In this document: in pieces, positions 41,384-54,558 of the stretch
Layout: each line of letters starts with the position of its first letter
How positions within the stretch are numbered: the stretch's first letter is position 1
Source: Pogonophryne albipinna
Taxonomy: Eukaryota; Chordata; Actinopteri; Perciformes; Artedidraconidae
Length of the DNA: 64,000 nucleotides
Assembly: GCA_028583405.1 (NCBI GenBank)
Contig: CM053252.1
Location: 41,813,697-41,877,696, forward strand
Direction: 5' to 3'
The notes under the pieces: generated by a model
Database searches by the model: none
What the model was told of the DNA's origin: nothing
Seen by the model: the letters and a program-made list of their open reading frames with translations, nothing else
Position numbers and translations under genes: made by a program

Positions 41384-41930
41384 TGTTTCACAGCTGTCTG
41401 GGCCTAGTGGCCCACAGGCGGTGTTTATCCAGCAGCCAGAACATCCATCTGTGCCGGCCCCCAGGTCAAGATCTACTGTGGCTCAAGAGCCTTCACCAGA
41501 GCCATCATCACCAAGGACCAGCAGACCAGCATCACTACAGCTGCCTCCACCTCCATCTGCGGCTGCCACCAGGTCAAGATCTACTGTGGCTCAAGGGCCT
41601 TCACCAGAGCCATCACCACCAAGGACCAGCAGACCAGCATCACTACAGCTGCCTCCACCTCCACCTGCGGCTGCCACCAGGTCAAGATGCACCTCAGCAC
41701 AAAGGCTCCACCACAGCCATCACCTTCAACCCAGCCAGCAAGGAGGTCTCGTGGAGGTCTCGTATAGCACTTGTACCCCCCACCTACACAGCAGCCCATG
41801 CACCATCACCCCCATCTTCACAGCAGCCAGACCCACTGTCTTGGAAGACAGACAAAATCCTTGACACTGTCTTGACATTTATAATGAATAGTTGGTTGAA
41901 AGTTGTTCAATATTGTAAATAGTTAGATTT
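41384..41930 (+). other. Proline-rich repeated ORF fragment after an acceptor-like site
   Basis: TTTGTTTTACAG precedes a frame (to 41864) containing two near-identical copies of a segment of about 39 residues (RSRSTVAQ, EPSPEPSSPRTSRPASLQ, then a proline run) and a partial third. A second plus frame is also open through the repeat. Short TTGGTTGAAA repeats and AATAAA follow at 41885-42000. It could be a terminal exon of an unrecognised or mobile-element gene; no family is proposed. Confidence 0.3.
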
Positions 41931-42640
41931 TCCAGTTTCTTATATTTATATAAATAGTTGGTTGAAAAAAACATATTTATAATAAATTGTTGGTTGAAAA
42001 AAAAGTTTGAATGCTCAATTAGTATTTGTACACATCACATGAACCTTGGTATGTAATATGAAGTCATTATTCAGTCCTGATGTATCTCAGTCCCTGCTGT
42101 GGTGAAAGTAGAGTGATAAACACCTGTTTTACTCAAAATTCGAATTTCATTTTAGACATGAATAACACATTTATATACAGTGTAATTCAAATATTTCACT
42201 GCTTTTGTGATCCTAAGACTTTGCTAACCAAATCTAAAACACCAAAACAATTCGATCACATGAGTACATTTGTGTTTTCACAAGAGTTTTGAAGATTTTC
42301 CGAAAAGCGGATGTCAAATGTTAAGCTTTTGAGCTACTTATCTCATCAAACAGTACTCTAAGATGATTAATTTGCATATATAGCAATACCAGAGATTGTC
42401 CTGAACATTTAGATATGTAACACATGGGGTGCCATGTTAGAAGAAATACATTTAAAAGGTGATTTAAGAAAACATCTAAAAATCGAGAAAATACCCTTAG
42501 ACTCCAGAGGGTTAACTAAAGTTTATTTTATTTTACCCTGGCTATGGACTGATTCATTATTAGTTGTTACAAAACATACACAAGACGGCGGGACAAACCA
42601 ATATAGACCCCCGATACAGACAATCAGACAAACAAACATG
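41931..42640. other. No gene seen
   Basis: AT-rich, with TTGGTTGAAA repeats at its start. No recognisable coding frame. Confidence 0.5.
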
Positions 42641-43580
42641 AACTCGTAATAAACACCAGCGTGACAGCAAAGTTCATCCAGCTCAATTTAGTCCGAATTT
42701 AAGAGGTTTCAGAGGGGGTAGGGAATTATCTGTTTAGATGGGCGCCTTGACTCACGCTTCCACCCTTGTATACAAGTCCTGAGATCGGTGCCTGATGACC
42801 GTCCAAGAGCGATAACTAGCTTATCCTCTTGCGACAACCACTACTCTATTCTAGTGGCGCTATGCCCCCCCGATCAGGAGCGCATAGACTTCTTTTCTCT
42901 ACCCTTTCTCTCCAACAACAGCACAGTTAATTGTAGTCCTACACGGACCAGCCTATACACTTGCTATCGAGTTCATCACAACGATGAAACACAGTTTTGT
43001 TCTACACTCGCCTGCCACTGCCCACCCATGATCAATTAGCCTATAATTTTATGTATGCCCCCGGACCGGCACCAGTTCCTCCAGCAATGTAGGGAACTGT
43101 GGCGCATCAGGTCACCTCACGCTGCCCCGTCTTACCAGCACGTAGAAGACGGTCACAAACAACGAGAGTGCTTTTAGACCGTCTCGTTTTTTAATAGAGA
43201 TGGCGGTGGTGTGAGTTAAAGCTATAGACAAAAGCTGTGACTTTCTCCCTCTCAGTGCACTTCCCCAGCCACAGATACGGGGAGGTATTTACACACACAC
43301 CCCGAGCTTGCTGCTGGAGCCGTGTTTAGAGAGGCGATGGGGATAATATCTCTGGCTGCTTATTCTCAACTGCTAGTGTTGGCCGCTGAAACCCCCAGAA
43401 TTCGGCGATTTGTCCAATACAAATCTTTACATTGCTTTCATACAGAAGCTCCACTTTACTGATGCCTTTCTTTAAGGTTTTCCGAACATGAGCTGTGCAT
43501 GCTTGTATGGCACATACGTCCCGAGCAGCTACACAGCTAAATGTTTGAGTAAAATTCAGGTCAGCCATCAATCAGTCGTT
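42641..43580. other. GC-richer unassigned block
   Basis: Base composition differs from both flanks between about 42740 and 43330. A minus frame 43326-43571 (MADLNFTQTFSCVAARDV...) is open for about 80 codons but not recognised. It could be an old LTR or a CpG-type regulatory block; neither could be shown. Confidence 0.25.
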
Positions 43581-44357
<777 letters not shown>

Positions 44358-46239
44358 TAACAGGTGCTTAGTGGTGTACTGTTCAGGTGTCTCAGTTTGC
44401 CAGACGGAGTATTTACTTAATTAAACTGGCATACACGTAACACACACTCAAAGAGCATTCCTCTCCGTCTCACAGGACTGAAGCTACATGCTAGCATCCT
44501 CATTATGATAACAGCTTGCTTGTTGCTCGGTGTAATGTGTTATAGCATTATAACATCTGATAATTAGCACTACTCACAAAGCACAGGGGAGGCTAAAGGG
44601 GATGGCATTCTTTTAGTAGATAGTGAATTTAAACAATAATATATATTATTGTTTTCTTGTTGGACAAAACTAAATGTTGACCAGTGTTGGCTGCAAGGAA
44701 TCCAAGTTATCACAGTTTGTCCTCAGGGGGCAATGAATGTGTTTTTTGTAAACAACGTTCACTGAATTTGCCATGAATTATAAAATGGGGAGCATTTATG
44801 CTTAAACAAGCAGCTAGCTAGCAGTCGGGCATGGTTATTTTGAGGATGGTTTTATTAAAGTGACGGAGGAGCAAAATGCATCATGTGACTTAAGGTGCTA
44901 GCGAATAGAGCCATCAGATAAGCTGAAGTGGAATCTGATTCCTAGCAAAAGGCAAAATGTCTCCTGTTTCCCTCTGCCTGATGTAACATTGACCATTACA
45001 TATCCCTGGGGTGGTAATACAATAGTGAAGTACCTCAAAGTTGTATTACAGTATATTGACTTACATACCTCCACTGCCTGCTGTCAGTGCGAGAGGAGAA
45101 GTCCTCAAAGAGAGCAGACATCTTCCTCTGGGAACAGTAGTACAACATTTCATTATAATCATGATAATAATAGTAGTCAAGATATTTAAGTATGGATCAA
45201 AGTGGTGGACCTGGTGCCAGACACAGTGGAAGCAGCTCACCATCAAATCTTTCATATTGTCGATAGTTTGGTTCTGTATTCTAGGCTCTGTTACAGGGTT
45301 TCCTTTTCGCTTTTGTCATGTTTTTTTAAGCCACCATTGGTCTTTGTCCACGGATGGTAAAGCTAATTGACTGGCCTTAAAAATAAGAAGGATAACAGCA
45401 TTTGTTCCCTGTTTAATTTCTTAAAACATACATTTACCCTCAGTTGTGGTTCAGTAGTTCAGTGAGGTCAGAGGGAAGGAAAACTGAGGAGTTGGACACA
45501 GGAGACCATTTTTAATTTCCCGTTTTATATCAACACAGTTGGGTTGAAATTAAATGTAGTATTGTTGGTGACGGTATACTGACTTACTTAGTCAACAGTT
45601 AAAACGGTTTGTCTTGCATAGCAGCGTTGACATTGTAGTAAGAGTGTAGTGTTTTATCTGTTCAGAAATCTAACACCATAGAACTGAGGGGGAAGTGACA
45701 TCTTGTTGCCATGGGCGATAGTGGAGGTTGTTGGGGGCTGGGTCAACAAAGTGTGTGATAGTGTGAGTGTGATAGAGAGAGGGAGCGAGAGCAGGAGGAT
45801 GGTCCCCAAATGTTTCTGCATTAAAGACTTCAGAGTGATCAGAAAGCTGGATACACTTAGATATTTGTATATCCTTAAAGTGGAGTCTAAATACAGAGAG
45901 GCGGGACTGAAGGTCACCGAGCAGGATGTTCTGTGATCAGCTGTTCTTCACCATCACATGGACTATTCAGCTTGTTTAGATGATCCGACAGTGGAACGTG
46001 TGAGCCTGATCCATTGGAATTGAACCTGGTGGATATTTGAAGATTTCACTGTTTTTATGAAGGCTTTGTATCTCGCAAATTTCAAGAGGATATTTGGAAA
46101 CTGTTAACCTGCATGTGTGAAGCAACAATTATACACTCATCAGGTCAATCAAGATACCTTTCCACCCGGAGTTGTGGCATTTCTTTTCCATGTCCGTGCT
46201 GGGTAGAGGTCTGCACACGTTTGGACTGTGCACGTGAAG
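44358..46239. other. Upstream region of the myosin VII gene, no other gene seen
   Basis: Non-coding sequence upstream of the candidate first coding exon. It would contain the 5' UTR or promoter if that exon is real; no motif stands out. Confidence 0.4.
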
Positions 46240-46344
46240 ATGTATAAGCGTCGGGAGTATGTGGAACTCTATGAGAAGGATCTGGCCAAATGGGCACTGC
46301 TACGCAATGTCAACACTGTGGTGAAACACAGCACACTGCTGCCG
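46240..46344 (+). CDS. Candidate first coding exon of the myosin VII gene (uncertain)
   Basis: ATG opens a 35-codon frame (MYKRREYVELYEKDLAKWAL...HSTLLP) that ends exactly at a donor-like GTACGA in phase 0. That matches the phase-0 start of the next recognised myosin exon at 49397. The sequence is highly charged and looks like real protein. However, known MYO7A proteins begin with a short MVILQQ-type exon, so this could be an alternative N-terminus, an exon of another gene, or chance. A (GT)n array begins about 9 nt after the exon. Confidence 0.4.
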
Positions 46345-46353
46345 GTACGAACC

Positions 46354-46598
<245 letters not shown>

Positions 46599-46959
46599 AA
46601 TATGGGAAATGAGCACACTCTTGCCGTGAGCTTATTGAGATGTTTGATATTATTTTCCTAACTTCTCATTAAATACATAATAATCTAGCAGCAGTTAACC
46701 TTCATTAAAGTTAGAACAACTGGAAACAGCTAGCCTGTAAGGTTACAAAATCCGTGTCAATATGTTGGCAGTGGTGATAACTCTCCTGTCTCACATCAGA
46801 ATAGAATATTCTTAGAAACCACTGTGCAGTATTTTTGCCAACTGCCAACTGTTTGGGTGTTCCCTCTCCTGTGGTGTGTTCTATAGTGTGATCTAGTGCA
46901 TGTAAATGGTCTGCAAAGGCTAAAATCCCTGTGTTCACACCCACACACTCCCCCGTAAC

Positions 46960-47151
46960 ATAGTGACATCACTATGTAACACTGGCACTTCTATTGGCTA
47001 GCGCTCCAACACATTGTACCTGATAGGCTAAGGAGCGGGACATCTCTTAGCGGTTGACCAATCACAACAGAGCCGGCCAGCTAACCAATCAGAGCAGACT
47101 AGGCTCTGGTTTCAGACAGAGGGTGAAAAGAGGTGCTGCAGCACAGGCAGT
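46960..47151 (+). promoter_or_regulatory. CCAAT-box-rich segment upstream of the minisatellite ORF
   Basis: Three CCAAT-type pentamers are visible: TATTGGCTAG (inverted) near 46995, GACCAATCAC near 47057 and AACCAATCAG near 47083. They lie within about 160 bp of the ATG at 47152. Spacing resembles that of NF-Y-bound promoters, but no TATA or initiator was identified. Activity is inferred only. Confidence 0.3.
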
Positions 47152-48288
47152 ATGAGAAGAATAAAGAGCTTTTTGAACATTAAAGCATGGAGACATGTAG
47201 AGACACTACATACTGATATACACCTGAACATCAGCAGGAAAGGACTCTTTAAAGTAGAGACACTACATACTGATATACACCTGAACATCAGCAGGAAAGG
47301 ACTCTTTAAAGTAGAGACACTACATACTGATATACACCTGAACATCAGCAGGAAAGGACTCTTTAAAGTAGAGACACTACATACTGATATACACCTGAAC
47401 ATCAGCAGGAAAGGACTCTTTAAAGTAGAGACACTACATACTGATATACACCTGAACATCAGCAGGAAAGGACTCTTTAAAGTAGAGACACTACATACTG
47501 ATATACACCTGAACATCAGCAGGAAAGGACTCTTTAAAGTAGAGACACTACATACTGATATACACCTGAACATCAGCAGGAAAGGACTCTTTAAAGTAGA
47601 GACACTACATACTGATATACACCTGAACATCAGCAGGAGAGGACTCTTTAAAGTAGAGACACTACATACTGATATACACCTGAACATCAGCGGGAGAGGA
47701 CTCTTTAAAGTAGAGACACTACATACTGATATACACCTGAACATCAGCAGGAGAGGACTCTTTAAAGTAGAGACACTACATACTGATATACACCTGAACA
47801 TCAGCAGGAGAGGACTCTTTAAAGTAGAGGCACTACATACTGATATACACCTGAACATCAGCAGGAGAGGACTCTTTAAAGTAGAGGCACTACATACTGA
47901 TATACACCTGAACATCAGCAGGAGAGGACTCTTTAAAGTAGAGACACTACATACTGATATACACCTGAACATCAGCAGGAGAGGACTCTTTAAAGTAGAG
48001 ACACTACATACTGATATACACCTGAACATCAGCAGGAGAGGACTCTTTAAAGTAGAGACACTACATACTGATATACACCTGAACATCAGCAGGAGAGGAC
48101 TCTTTAAAGTAGAGACACTACATACTGATATACACCTGAACATCAGCAGGAGAGGACTCTTTAAAGTAGAGACACTACATACTGATGTACAGCTGAACAT
48201 CAGCAGGAGAGGACTCTTTAAAGTAGAGACACTACATACTGATGTACACCTGAACATCAGCAGAATTTGCCCAATTTATTCCAACTGA
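47152..48288 (+). other. 378-codon ORF encoded by a 57-bp minisatellite
   Basis: An unbroken frame from ATG to stop encodes a short leader (MRRIKSFLNIKAWRH) and then about nineteen copies of the 19-residue unit VETLHTDIHLNISRKGLFK. It is open because the 57-bp unit is a multiple of three and contains no stop in this frame. The opposite strand is open for a similar length for the same reason, so openness alone is not evidence of a gene. No known domain is recognised. CCAAT-type boxes sit upstream. Confidence 0.3.
47197..48263 (+). repeat. 57-bp minisatellite, about 18.7 units
   Basis: The unit starts GTAGAGACACTACATACTGA and ends GACTCTTTAAA. Variants are ordered: the first seven units have AGCAGGAAAGG, the rest AGCAGGAGAGG; one unit has AGCGGG; two adjacent units have GTAGAGGCAC; the last two have GATGTAC. 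This order implies expansion by local duplication. Confidence 0.97.
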
Positions 48289-48289
48289 A

Positions 48290-48909
48290 CGTCCTGGATT
48301 GTGTCTCTAGTACTTTACTTGAGTATTTTATGTTATACACCACAGCATTGTACTTCTACCCACCCACATTAGAAACAAATGTCTTGCTTTTTACACCACT
48401 ATATTTAATTGATAACTTTAGTTACCAGTTATTTTTGCAGATTCAGATCAATATACAACATATAATTAACTTGAAAAAAAGTCATGTAAAAAAAACATGA
48501 AAGAAATGGACACATTTATGCATCGATAATAACAACCCAATATCATAAAACAAGAACATCAGTATGTACTGTTTAACCCCTCGCTGTTCACTGGATTCCA
48601 TTGTAACTGACCTCCTGCATCCAAGGGGGAGGACTCTTCAGTCACAGGGTGAGAGTTTGACCCTGAATAGTTGGACAGGAGAGTATCTGTGAACTGCTCT
48701 GATGTGATCTGTACTAACCCTTCTTTCCTCTCCTACATCATGACTGTCTGCTGGTTAGATGTCCTCCATGTCCACCTCGACAGATTCCTGGTACACATTT
48801 GGTGTTTTGTCCTTTCCAGAAGCTTCTAGTCCAGTCTGTCTGGAGATCATCGGGGATTATTTCACCCTTTCACACTGCACCTTTTTAATTTATTAACCCT
48901 GCTAAGACT
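48290..48909. other. Intronic sequence, no other gene seen
   Basis: AT-rich stretch between the minisatellite and the small MITE; no recognisable coding frame. Confidence 0.5.
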
Positions 48910-49084
48910 AAAGGGGAACTTTGGTATTTTTCGACTGGGATGCTATTTTGACCAAAAGCTGCACTGTCCACTGCACGGTCTCATTCAATACTCGACCAAT
49001 TACAAACATGTTTGTCCCCATAAGTCCCTTAGACACAAAATCATGGGAAAAGGTCAAGATTAAGAAATACAGAAGTTCCCCTTT
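48910..49084. mobile_element. Small MITE, 175 bp
   Basis: Inverted termini AAAGGGGAACTT and GAAGTTCCCCTTT bound a short non-coding core. The element is flanked by CT and AA, so the exact duplication is uncertain. Confidence 0.6.
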
Positions 49085-49396
49085 AATGCATCACCTTCAA
49101 TCAACACAGTAGTGTCTGCTTGGGTTCACATGTTAATGACTCCAGACTGCATTACTTCTGGTCCTGCTGAAGATTGGAAACGGTTATGATTTTTTTATGA
49201 AAACAAATAAAATAATGGATTCTAATCATGGGTCTGATCAACTAACATTTCTGATTTTGATTACTCATGTGATCGTCCTTACTGCGGTAATTCTGACATT
49301 GATTTAAAATGAAGATTCTTTTTGATGGTTTGATTGAATAAATGATGATCCCTTTCCTAATTCTAGTATTGGTCTTTATTTTGGATTTCCCTTCAG

Positions 49397-49510
49397 GGCG
49401 ACTATGTGTGGTTGGATCTGAAGAGCGGCGGGGAGTTTGAGGTGTCGGTCGGCGCTGTCGTCAAGCTCTGTGACTCAGGACAGATCCAGGTGTTAGATGA
49501 TGAAGGAAAC
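49397..49510 (+). CDS. myo7a: Myosin VII heavy chain, exon 2-like (N-terminal SH3-like region)
   Basis: A 38-codon exon between TTTCCCTTCAG and GTAAGTG, phase 0 at both ends. It reads [19 protein letters not shown] then [19 protein letters not shown], the N-terminal SH3-like subdomain of class VII myosins. By memory it is clearly closer to MYO7A (VVKLCDSGQ and DDE motifs) than to MYO7B. Myosin VIIa is an actin motor needed in hair-cell stereocilia and retinal pigment epithelium. Which of the fish paralogues this is cannot be told from two exons. Confidence 0.9.
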
Positions 49511-49690
49511 GTAAGTGCTGGAACACTTTTTGTTAGTTTTCATAGTGTATTACTAGTTCTAGTTCTATTTTAGATTTATTTTGTGAAAGATTTAGTTTTA
49601 TGTATTATGTTTGAATTGTAATTCTTTCACTGTCACGTCATGGTCATCGGGAATTGTTTAAGTTCTTCAACCAGAAGTTTAGTTTAGTAA

Positions 49691-50250
<560 letters not shown>

Positions 50251-50261
50251 CAGCTAGAAAT

Positions 50262-50715
50262 GTTTGGTTCTAAAAACATTCTGAGAATGTTACCATTCAC
50301 TGTTCTAGGAATGTTTTCAGCGGGAAGTTTTCTTTTGGTTCCCAAAAAGTTATTCTGAAAGGTAGGATAACGTTCTCTAAAAACATTCTTAAAATGTTTG
50401 GTGTTAACTTTCTTAAAATGTTTTTGATAACCTTCTTAAGATGTTTTTGATAACATTGTTCGAACATTATGCCCTACTATTCTTAAAACGTTTTCAGCGG
50501 GACGTTTTATTTTGGTTCCCAGAAAGTTCTTCTGAAAGGTAGGATAACTTTCTCTAAAAACATTCTTAAAATGCTTGATAATAACCTTTTTTAAATGTTT
50601 TTGATAACATTGTTAGAACATTATGCCCTACTATTCTTAAAACGTTTTCAGCCGAAAGTTAGATTTTTTTATGTTGCCAGAATGTTATTATTTTTAGAGT
50701 AGGATAACGTGCTTT
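50262..50715 (+). repeat. Satellite-like tandem repeat, left array
   Basis: Units of about 150-180 bp are built from motifs CGTTTTCAGCGGGACGTTTT, TTTGGTTCCCAGAAAGTTCT, AAAGGTAGGATAAC and AAAACATTCTTAAAATG. Two and a half units are visible. The same sequence recurs inverted at 57860-58075. Confidence 0.85.
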
Positions 50716-51261
50716 ATCGTTCCGTTCAGAAGTATTTTCTTTTTTTTAAATGCGACCAGCAGCTAGTACAAGTCACTGTCGGTGTCACATGTACTGGAGG
50801 GGACCCAGAATCAGACTCGGAATCAGCTGGTGAAAGTAACATTTGTTTATTAGAAAAGGGGAGCTGGGAGTGGAGGTTGGTTATGGCAGCAGTGGGAAAC
50901 AGTTGTTCCAGGGTGGGTAGAGAGGCCTGGCTGGTCTTGGGAGTGTGGAAGGCCTTGGATTCCTCCTGGGAGAGATATACAAATGAGTGTGAGGCAAAAG
51001 CAGGCAAAGTTGTCAAAGAATATGCTGGTAAAAAGCTAGAGCGGCACGCAACAAACCGTTCACGGCAACAATCCGTTCACGGCAACAATCCGGCAGGGAA
51101 TGAGTTCAGGCTGCAGGCTTTCATAGCGTGGCTGATGAGCAGGTTGCAGGTGTGGTTGATTGGAGATTGCTCCCAGCCGTGTAGAGCAGACCAGCAGACA
51201 GGGATGCGGGGGGAGAGAGAGAGACACACAGTAGAAACAAACACATACAAACACTAACAGG
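50716..51261. other. Unassigned sequence next to the DIRS-type element
   Basis: A plus frame is open from 50709 to 51257 (182 codons) without any recognised motif. A direct repeat (GTTCACGGCAACAATCCG) occurs at 51057-51092. It may be part of another retroelement LTR; not shown. Confidence 0.3.
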
Positions 51262-51904
51262 GGTTCTATTTCGTCCCTACTGACCGCCAGAGGCGGTGCT
51301 TTAAGCACTGGATATGTCCATCGCGCGCATGCGCAGCTCGAGTATCAATAACAACAAAGTCACCTGTGACCCACGTGACACCGGCTATATCAGCCGGTGT
51401 CGTCAGAGGATCTGTTCCTTTCATCTTCTCGCTGCGCGAGGGTACCGTGGCTACATTTTTGTAGCCTACAGCGTTCAGATTTGAACGTTTGATCTGAGGG
51501 ATTGCTCTGCAAGCAGCTGGCCGCGTACAGCTTCGCGACTGACAGTCGGAGCTACGGGTCGTTAACGCGTCCTCCAGGAGCTGTGGCCGGCTGTGCGCTG
51601 TGCAGAGCCTCGACAGACAGGTTTGTGTCAGCTTGTTGCTGGTGATGGCTGTGTCCCCGCACCCTCTCCCAGCCAAGTTGTCCTGATTGCTGTCTTATTT
51701 TTTGTTTGGCTTAGACTTTCTGGTGACGACAGTGTTCCCGCTTCGTCTCCCATTAAGTTGCCCTTATGCTCTTTTGAAAGTTCTGCTTGTGGCGTTGTGC
51801 CCGAGCTATCATTAGCATTTGAGTACCAGCTTTGGCTGTGTCCCTCATTCAATTTACTATGGAAAGCCCAGAGTGTCATACTTTAAACCCGTTTTTTGTT
51901 TAAA

Positions 51905-53290
51905 TGCAGAGAGTAAGGTAAGTACTTTCTATTTCTTAGAAGCTATTATCTGGTCTTAACATTTGTGTTCTGACTTGGTCGCTTGATTGTTAGCAGCAGC
52001 CGCTTGGCTAACACCTTGCTGTTGAGCTTAACTATTAACTCAGCCGGTGAGGGCAGTGCTCCCGCTCCTGGTAACATAGGGTTTGATTGCAGTAGCGCTA
52101 GATCGTTGTATTACTGCTCCTAGTACTAGACTCCTAGCACTAGGATGATATGCAGAGAACATCTTCACTGCGGGTGAGTGTGCTCTGCATGTGCGGTTAC
52201 TACTGTAACCATGGCCTACAGCTCTATGCGGGCTGTTCTCTTTCTTAGAAGCTAATTATCTGGTCTTAACATTGTGTTTTGACTTGGTTGCTTGATTGTT
52301 AGCAGCAGCCGCTTGGCTAACACCTTGCATATACTGTTAAGCTTCATTATTTAACTCAGCCGGTGAGGGCAGTGCTCTCGCTCCCGCTCCCGGCAAACGC
52401 ATGGTATGGCTGCAGTAGCGCTATATCGTTGTATTTACTGCTCCTACTACTAGACTCCTAGCACTAGGACGATATGCAGAGAACAATCTTCACTGTGTGT
52501 ACTGTGTGCTCTGCATGTGTGGCCATTAAGGAGGATTTCATCCTCCCAATATTATATTATCTAGTGGGCAGCCGTTTGGCTGACACTTTTAGGCACCGGC
52601 CACAGTTACTACTGTAACTAAGGTTCTAAGCCGTAAGTACTGGCCATAATTACTACTGTAACTACGGTTCCAAGCCGTGTAAGTACTGGCCATAGTCAAT
52701 ACCGTAACTACGGCTCTATGCTGTGTAAGTACTGGCCATAGTTACTACTGTAACTACGGTTTTAAGCCGTAAGTACTGGCCATAGTTACTACTGTAACTA
52801 CGGTTCCAAGCCGTGCAAGTACTGGCCATAGTCAATACCGTAACTACGGCTCTATGCTGGGTAAGTACTGGCCATAGTTACTACTGTAACTACGGTTCTA
52901 AGCCGTAAGTACTGGCCATAGTTACTACTGTAACTACGGTTCCAAGCCGTGCAAGTACTGGCCAGAGTTACTACTGTAACTACGGCTCTATGCTGTGTAA
53001 GTACTGGCCATAGTTACTACTGTAACTACGGTTCCAAGCCGTGCAAGTACTGGCCATAGTCAATACCGTAACTACGGCTCTATGCTGTGTAAGTTCTGGC
53101 CATAGTTACTACTGTAACTACGGTTATATGCCGTGTGAGCACTGGCCATGGTTACTGCTGTAACTACGGCTCTGTGCTGTTCTCTTCTTTAGAAGCTAGT
53201 TATCTGGTCTTAAACATGTGTGTTATTTGACTTGATCTCGCTTGATCAGCCGCTCGGCTAACGTCTTGCGTGTACTGTTAAGCTTCTTTA
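51905..53290 (+). repeat. Leader repeats of the DIRS element (array 1)
   Basis: Copies of a block starting TTAGAAGCTA(A/G)TTATCTGG occur near 51937, 52244 and 53190. Between them, 52590-53160, is a tandem array with a unit of about 45-57 bp centred on CATAGTTACTACTGTAACTACGG. Confidence 0.85.
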
Positions 53291-53410
53291 TTTTACCCAG
53301 CTAGGTGAAGGCAGTGCTCTCGCTCCCGCTCCCTCTACCGGTAATGCGGATGTAGCTATATCCCTTTTTCTGTTCGGCGAGTAGTAGCACCGCTCTACTC
53401 TTCCCGTTCA

Positions 53411-54540
53411 GCAGGTAGCTGGTGAAGGCTGTGTTCCCGCACCCGCTCCCGGTTACGCTGCATCTGGCATTCGTTTCTAACTCAACCAGTGAAGGCAGTG
53501 TTCTCGCCCCCGCTCCTGGTAGACGCTGAACTGCCTCGCTTTTCCGTTAAGCAGGTAGCCGGTGAAGGCTGTGTTCCCGCACCCGCTCCCGGTTACGCTG
53601 CATCTGGCATTCGTCTCTAACTCAACCAGTGAAGGCAGTTCTCGCCCCCGCTCCTGGTAGACGCTGAACTGCCTTGTTTTTTCCGTTAAGCAGGTAGCTG
53701 GTGAAGGCTGTGTTCCCGCACCCGCTCCCGGTTACGCTGCATCTGGCATTCGTCTCTAACTCAACCAGTGAAGGCAGTGTTCTCGCCCCCGCTCCTGGTA
53801 GACGCTGAACTGCCTCGTTTTTCCGTTAAGCAGGTAGCCGGTGAAGACTGTGTTCCCGCACCCGGTCCCGGTTACGCTGCATCTGGCGTTCGTCTCTAAC
53901 TCAACCAGTGAAGGCAGTTCTCGCCCCCGCTCCTGGTAGACGCTGAACTGCCTTGTTTTTTCCGTTAAGCAGGTAGCTGGTGAAGGCTGTGTTCCCGCAC
54001 CCGCTCCCGGTTACGCTGCATCTGGCATTCGTCTCTAACTCAACCAGTGAAGGCAGTGTTCTCGCCCCCGTTCCTGGTAGACGCTGAACTGCCTTGTTTT
54101 TCTGTTAAGCAGGTAGCTGGTGAAGGCTGTGTTCCTGCACCCGCTCCCGGTTACGCTGCATCTGGCATTCGTCTCTAACTCAACCAGTGAAGTTATTGTT
54201 CTCGCCCCTGCTCCTGGTAGACGCGGAACTGCCCTGTTTTTCCGTTAAGCAGGTAGCTGGTGAAGGCTGTGTTCCCGCACCCGCTCCCGGTTATGCTGCA
54301 TCTGGCATTCGTCTCTAACTCAGCCAGCAGTGTTCTCGCCCCCGCTCCTGGTAGACGCTGAACTGGCGTGTTTATTAATCCAGCCAGGTGAAGGCAGTGC
54401 TCTCGCTCCCGCTCCCTCTGCCGGTAACGTGGGTGTAATTACATCCCTCTTTCTGTTCGGCGAGTAGCAGCAACACTCTACTCTTTCCATTAAGCAGGTA
54501 GCTGGTGAAGGCTGTGTTCCCGCACCCGCTCCCGGCTACG
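53411..54540 (+). repeat. Leader repeats of the DIRS element (array 2, about 140-bp units)
   Basis: Units start GCAGGTAGC(T/C)GGTGAAG at about 53411, 53551, 53689, 53829, 53968, 54108 and 54248, with a further copy at 54494. Each contains GTTCCCGCACCCGCTCCCGG and CAACCAGTGAAGGCAG. The last copy lies directly before the gag start. Confidence 0.9.
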
Positions 54541-54558
54541 CTGCATCTGGCTACCTAC

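Noticed and set aside
43326..43571. 82-codon minus-strand ORF starting MMADLNFTQ
   Set aside because: Open but with no recognised family, splice signals or conservation evidence; not called as a gene.
47112..48257. 381-codon minus-strand ORF with MFRCISVCSVSTLKSPLLL repeats
   Set aside because: It is the antisense frame of the 57-bp minisatellite, open only because the unit length is a multiple of three. It has no promoter-like context on that strand.
47197..48263. CRISPR-like array
   Set aside because: The units are contiguous with no spacers, and the window is vertebrate DNA.
50709..51257. 182-codon plus-strand ORF beside the DIRS element
   Set aside because: No recognisable motif and repeat-like composition; kept only as an unassigned stretch.
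51266..51676. 136-codon minus-strand ORF at the left DIRS end
   Set aside because: It overlaps the terminal repeat; similarity between its C-terminus and gag comes from the inverted terminal piece, not from a second gene.
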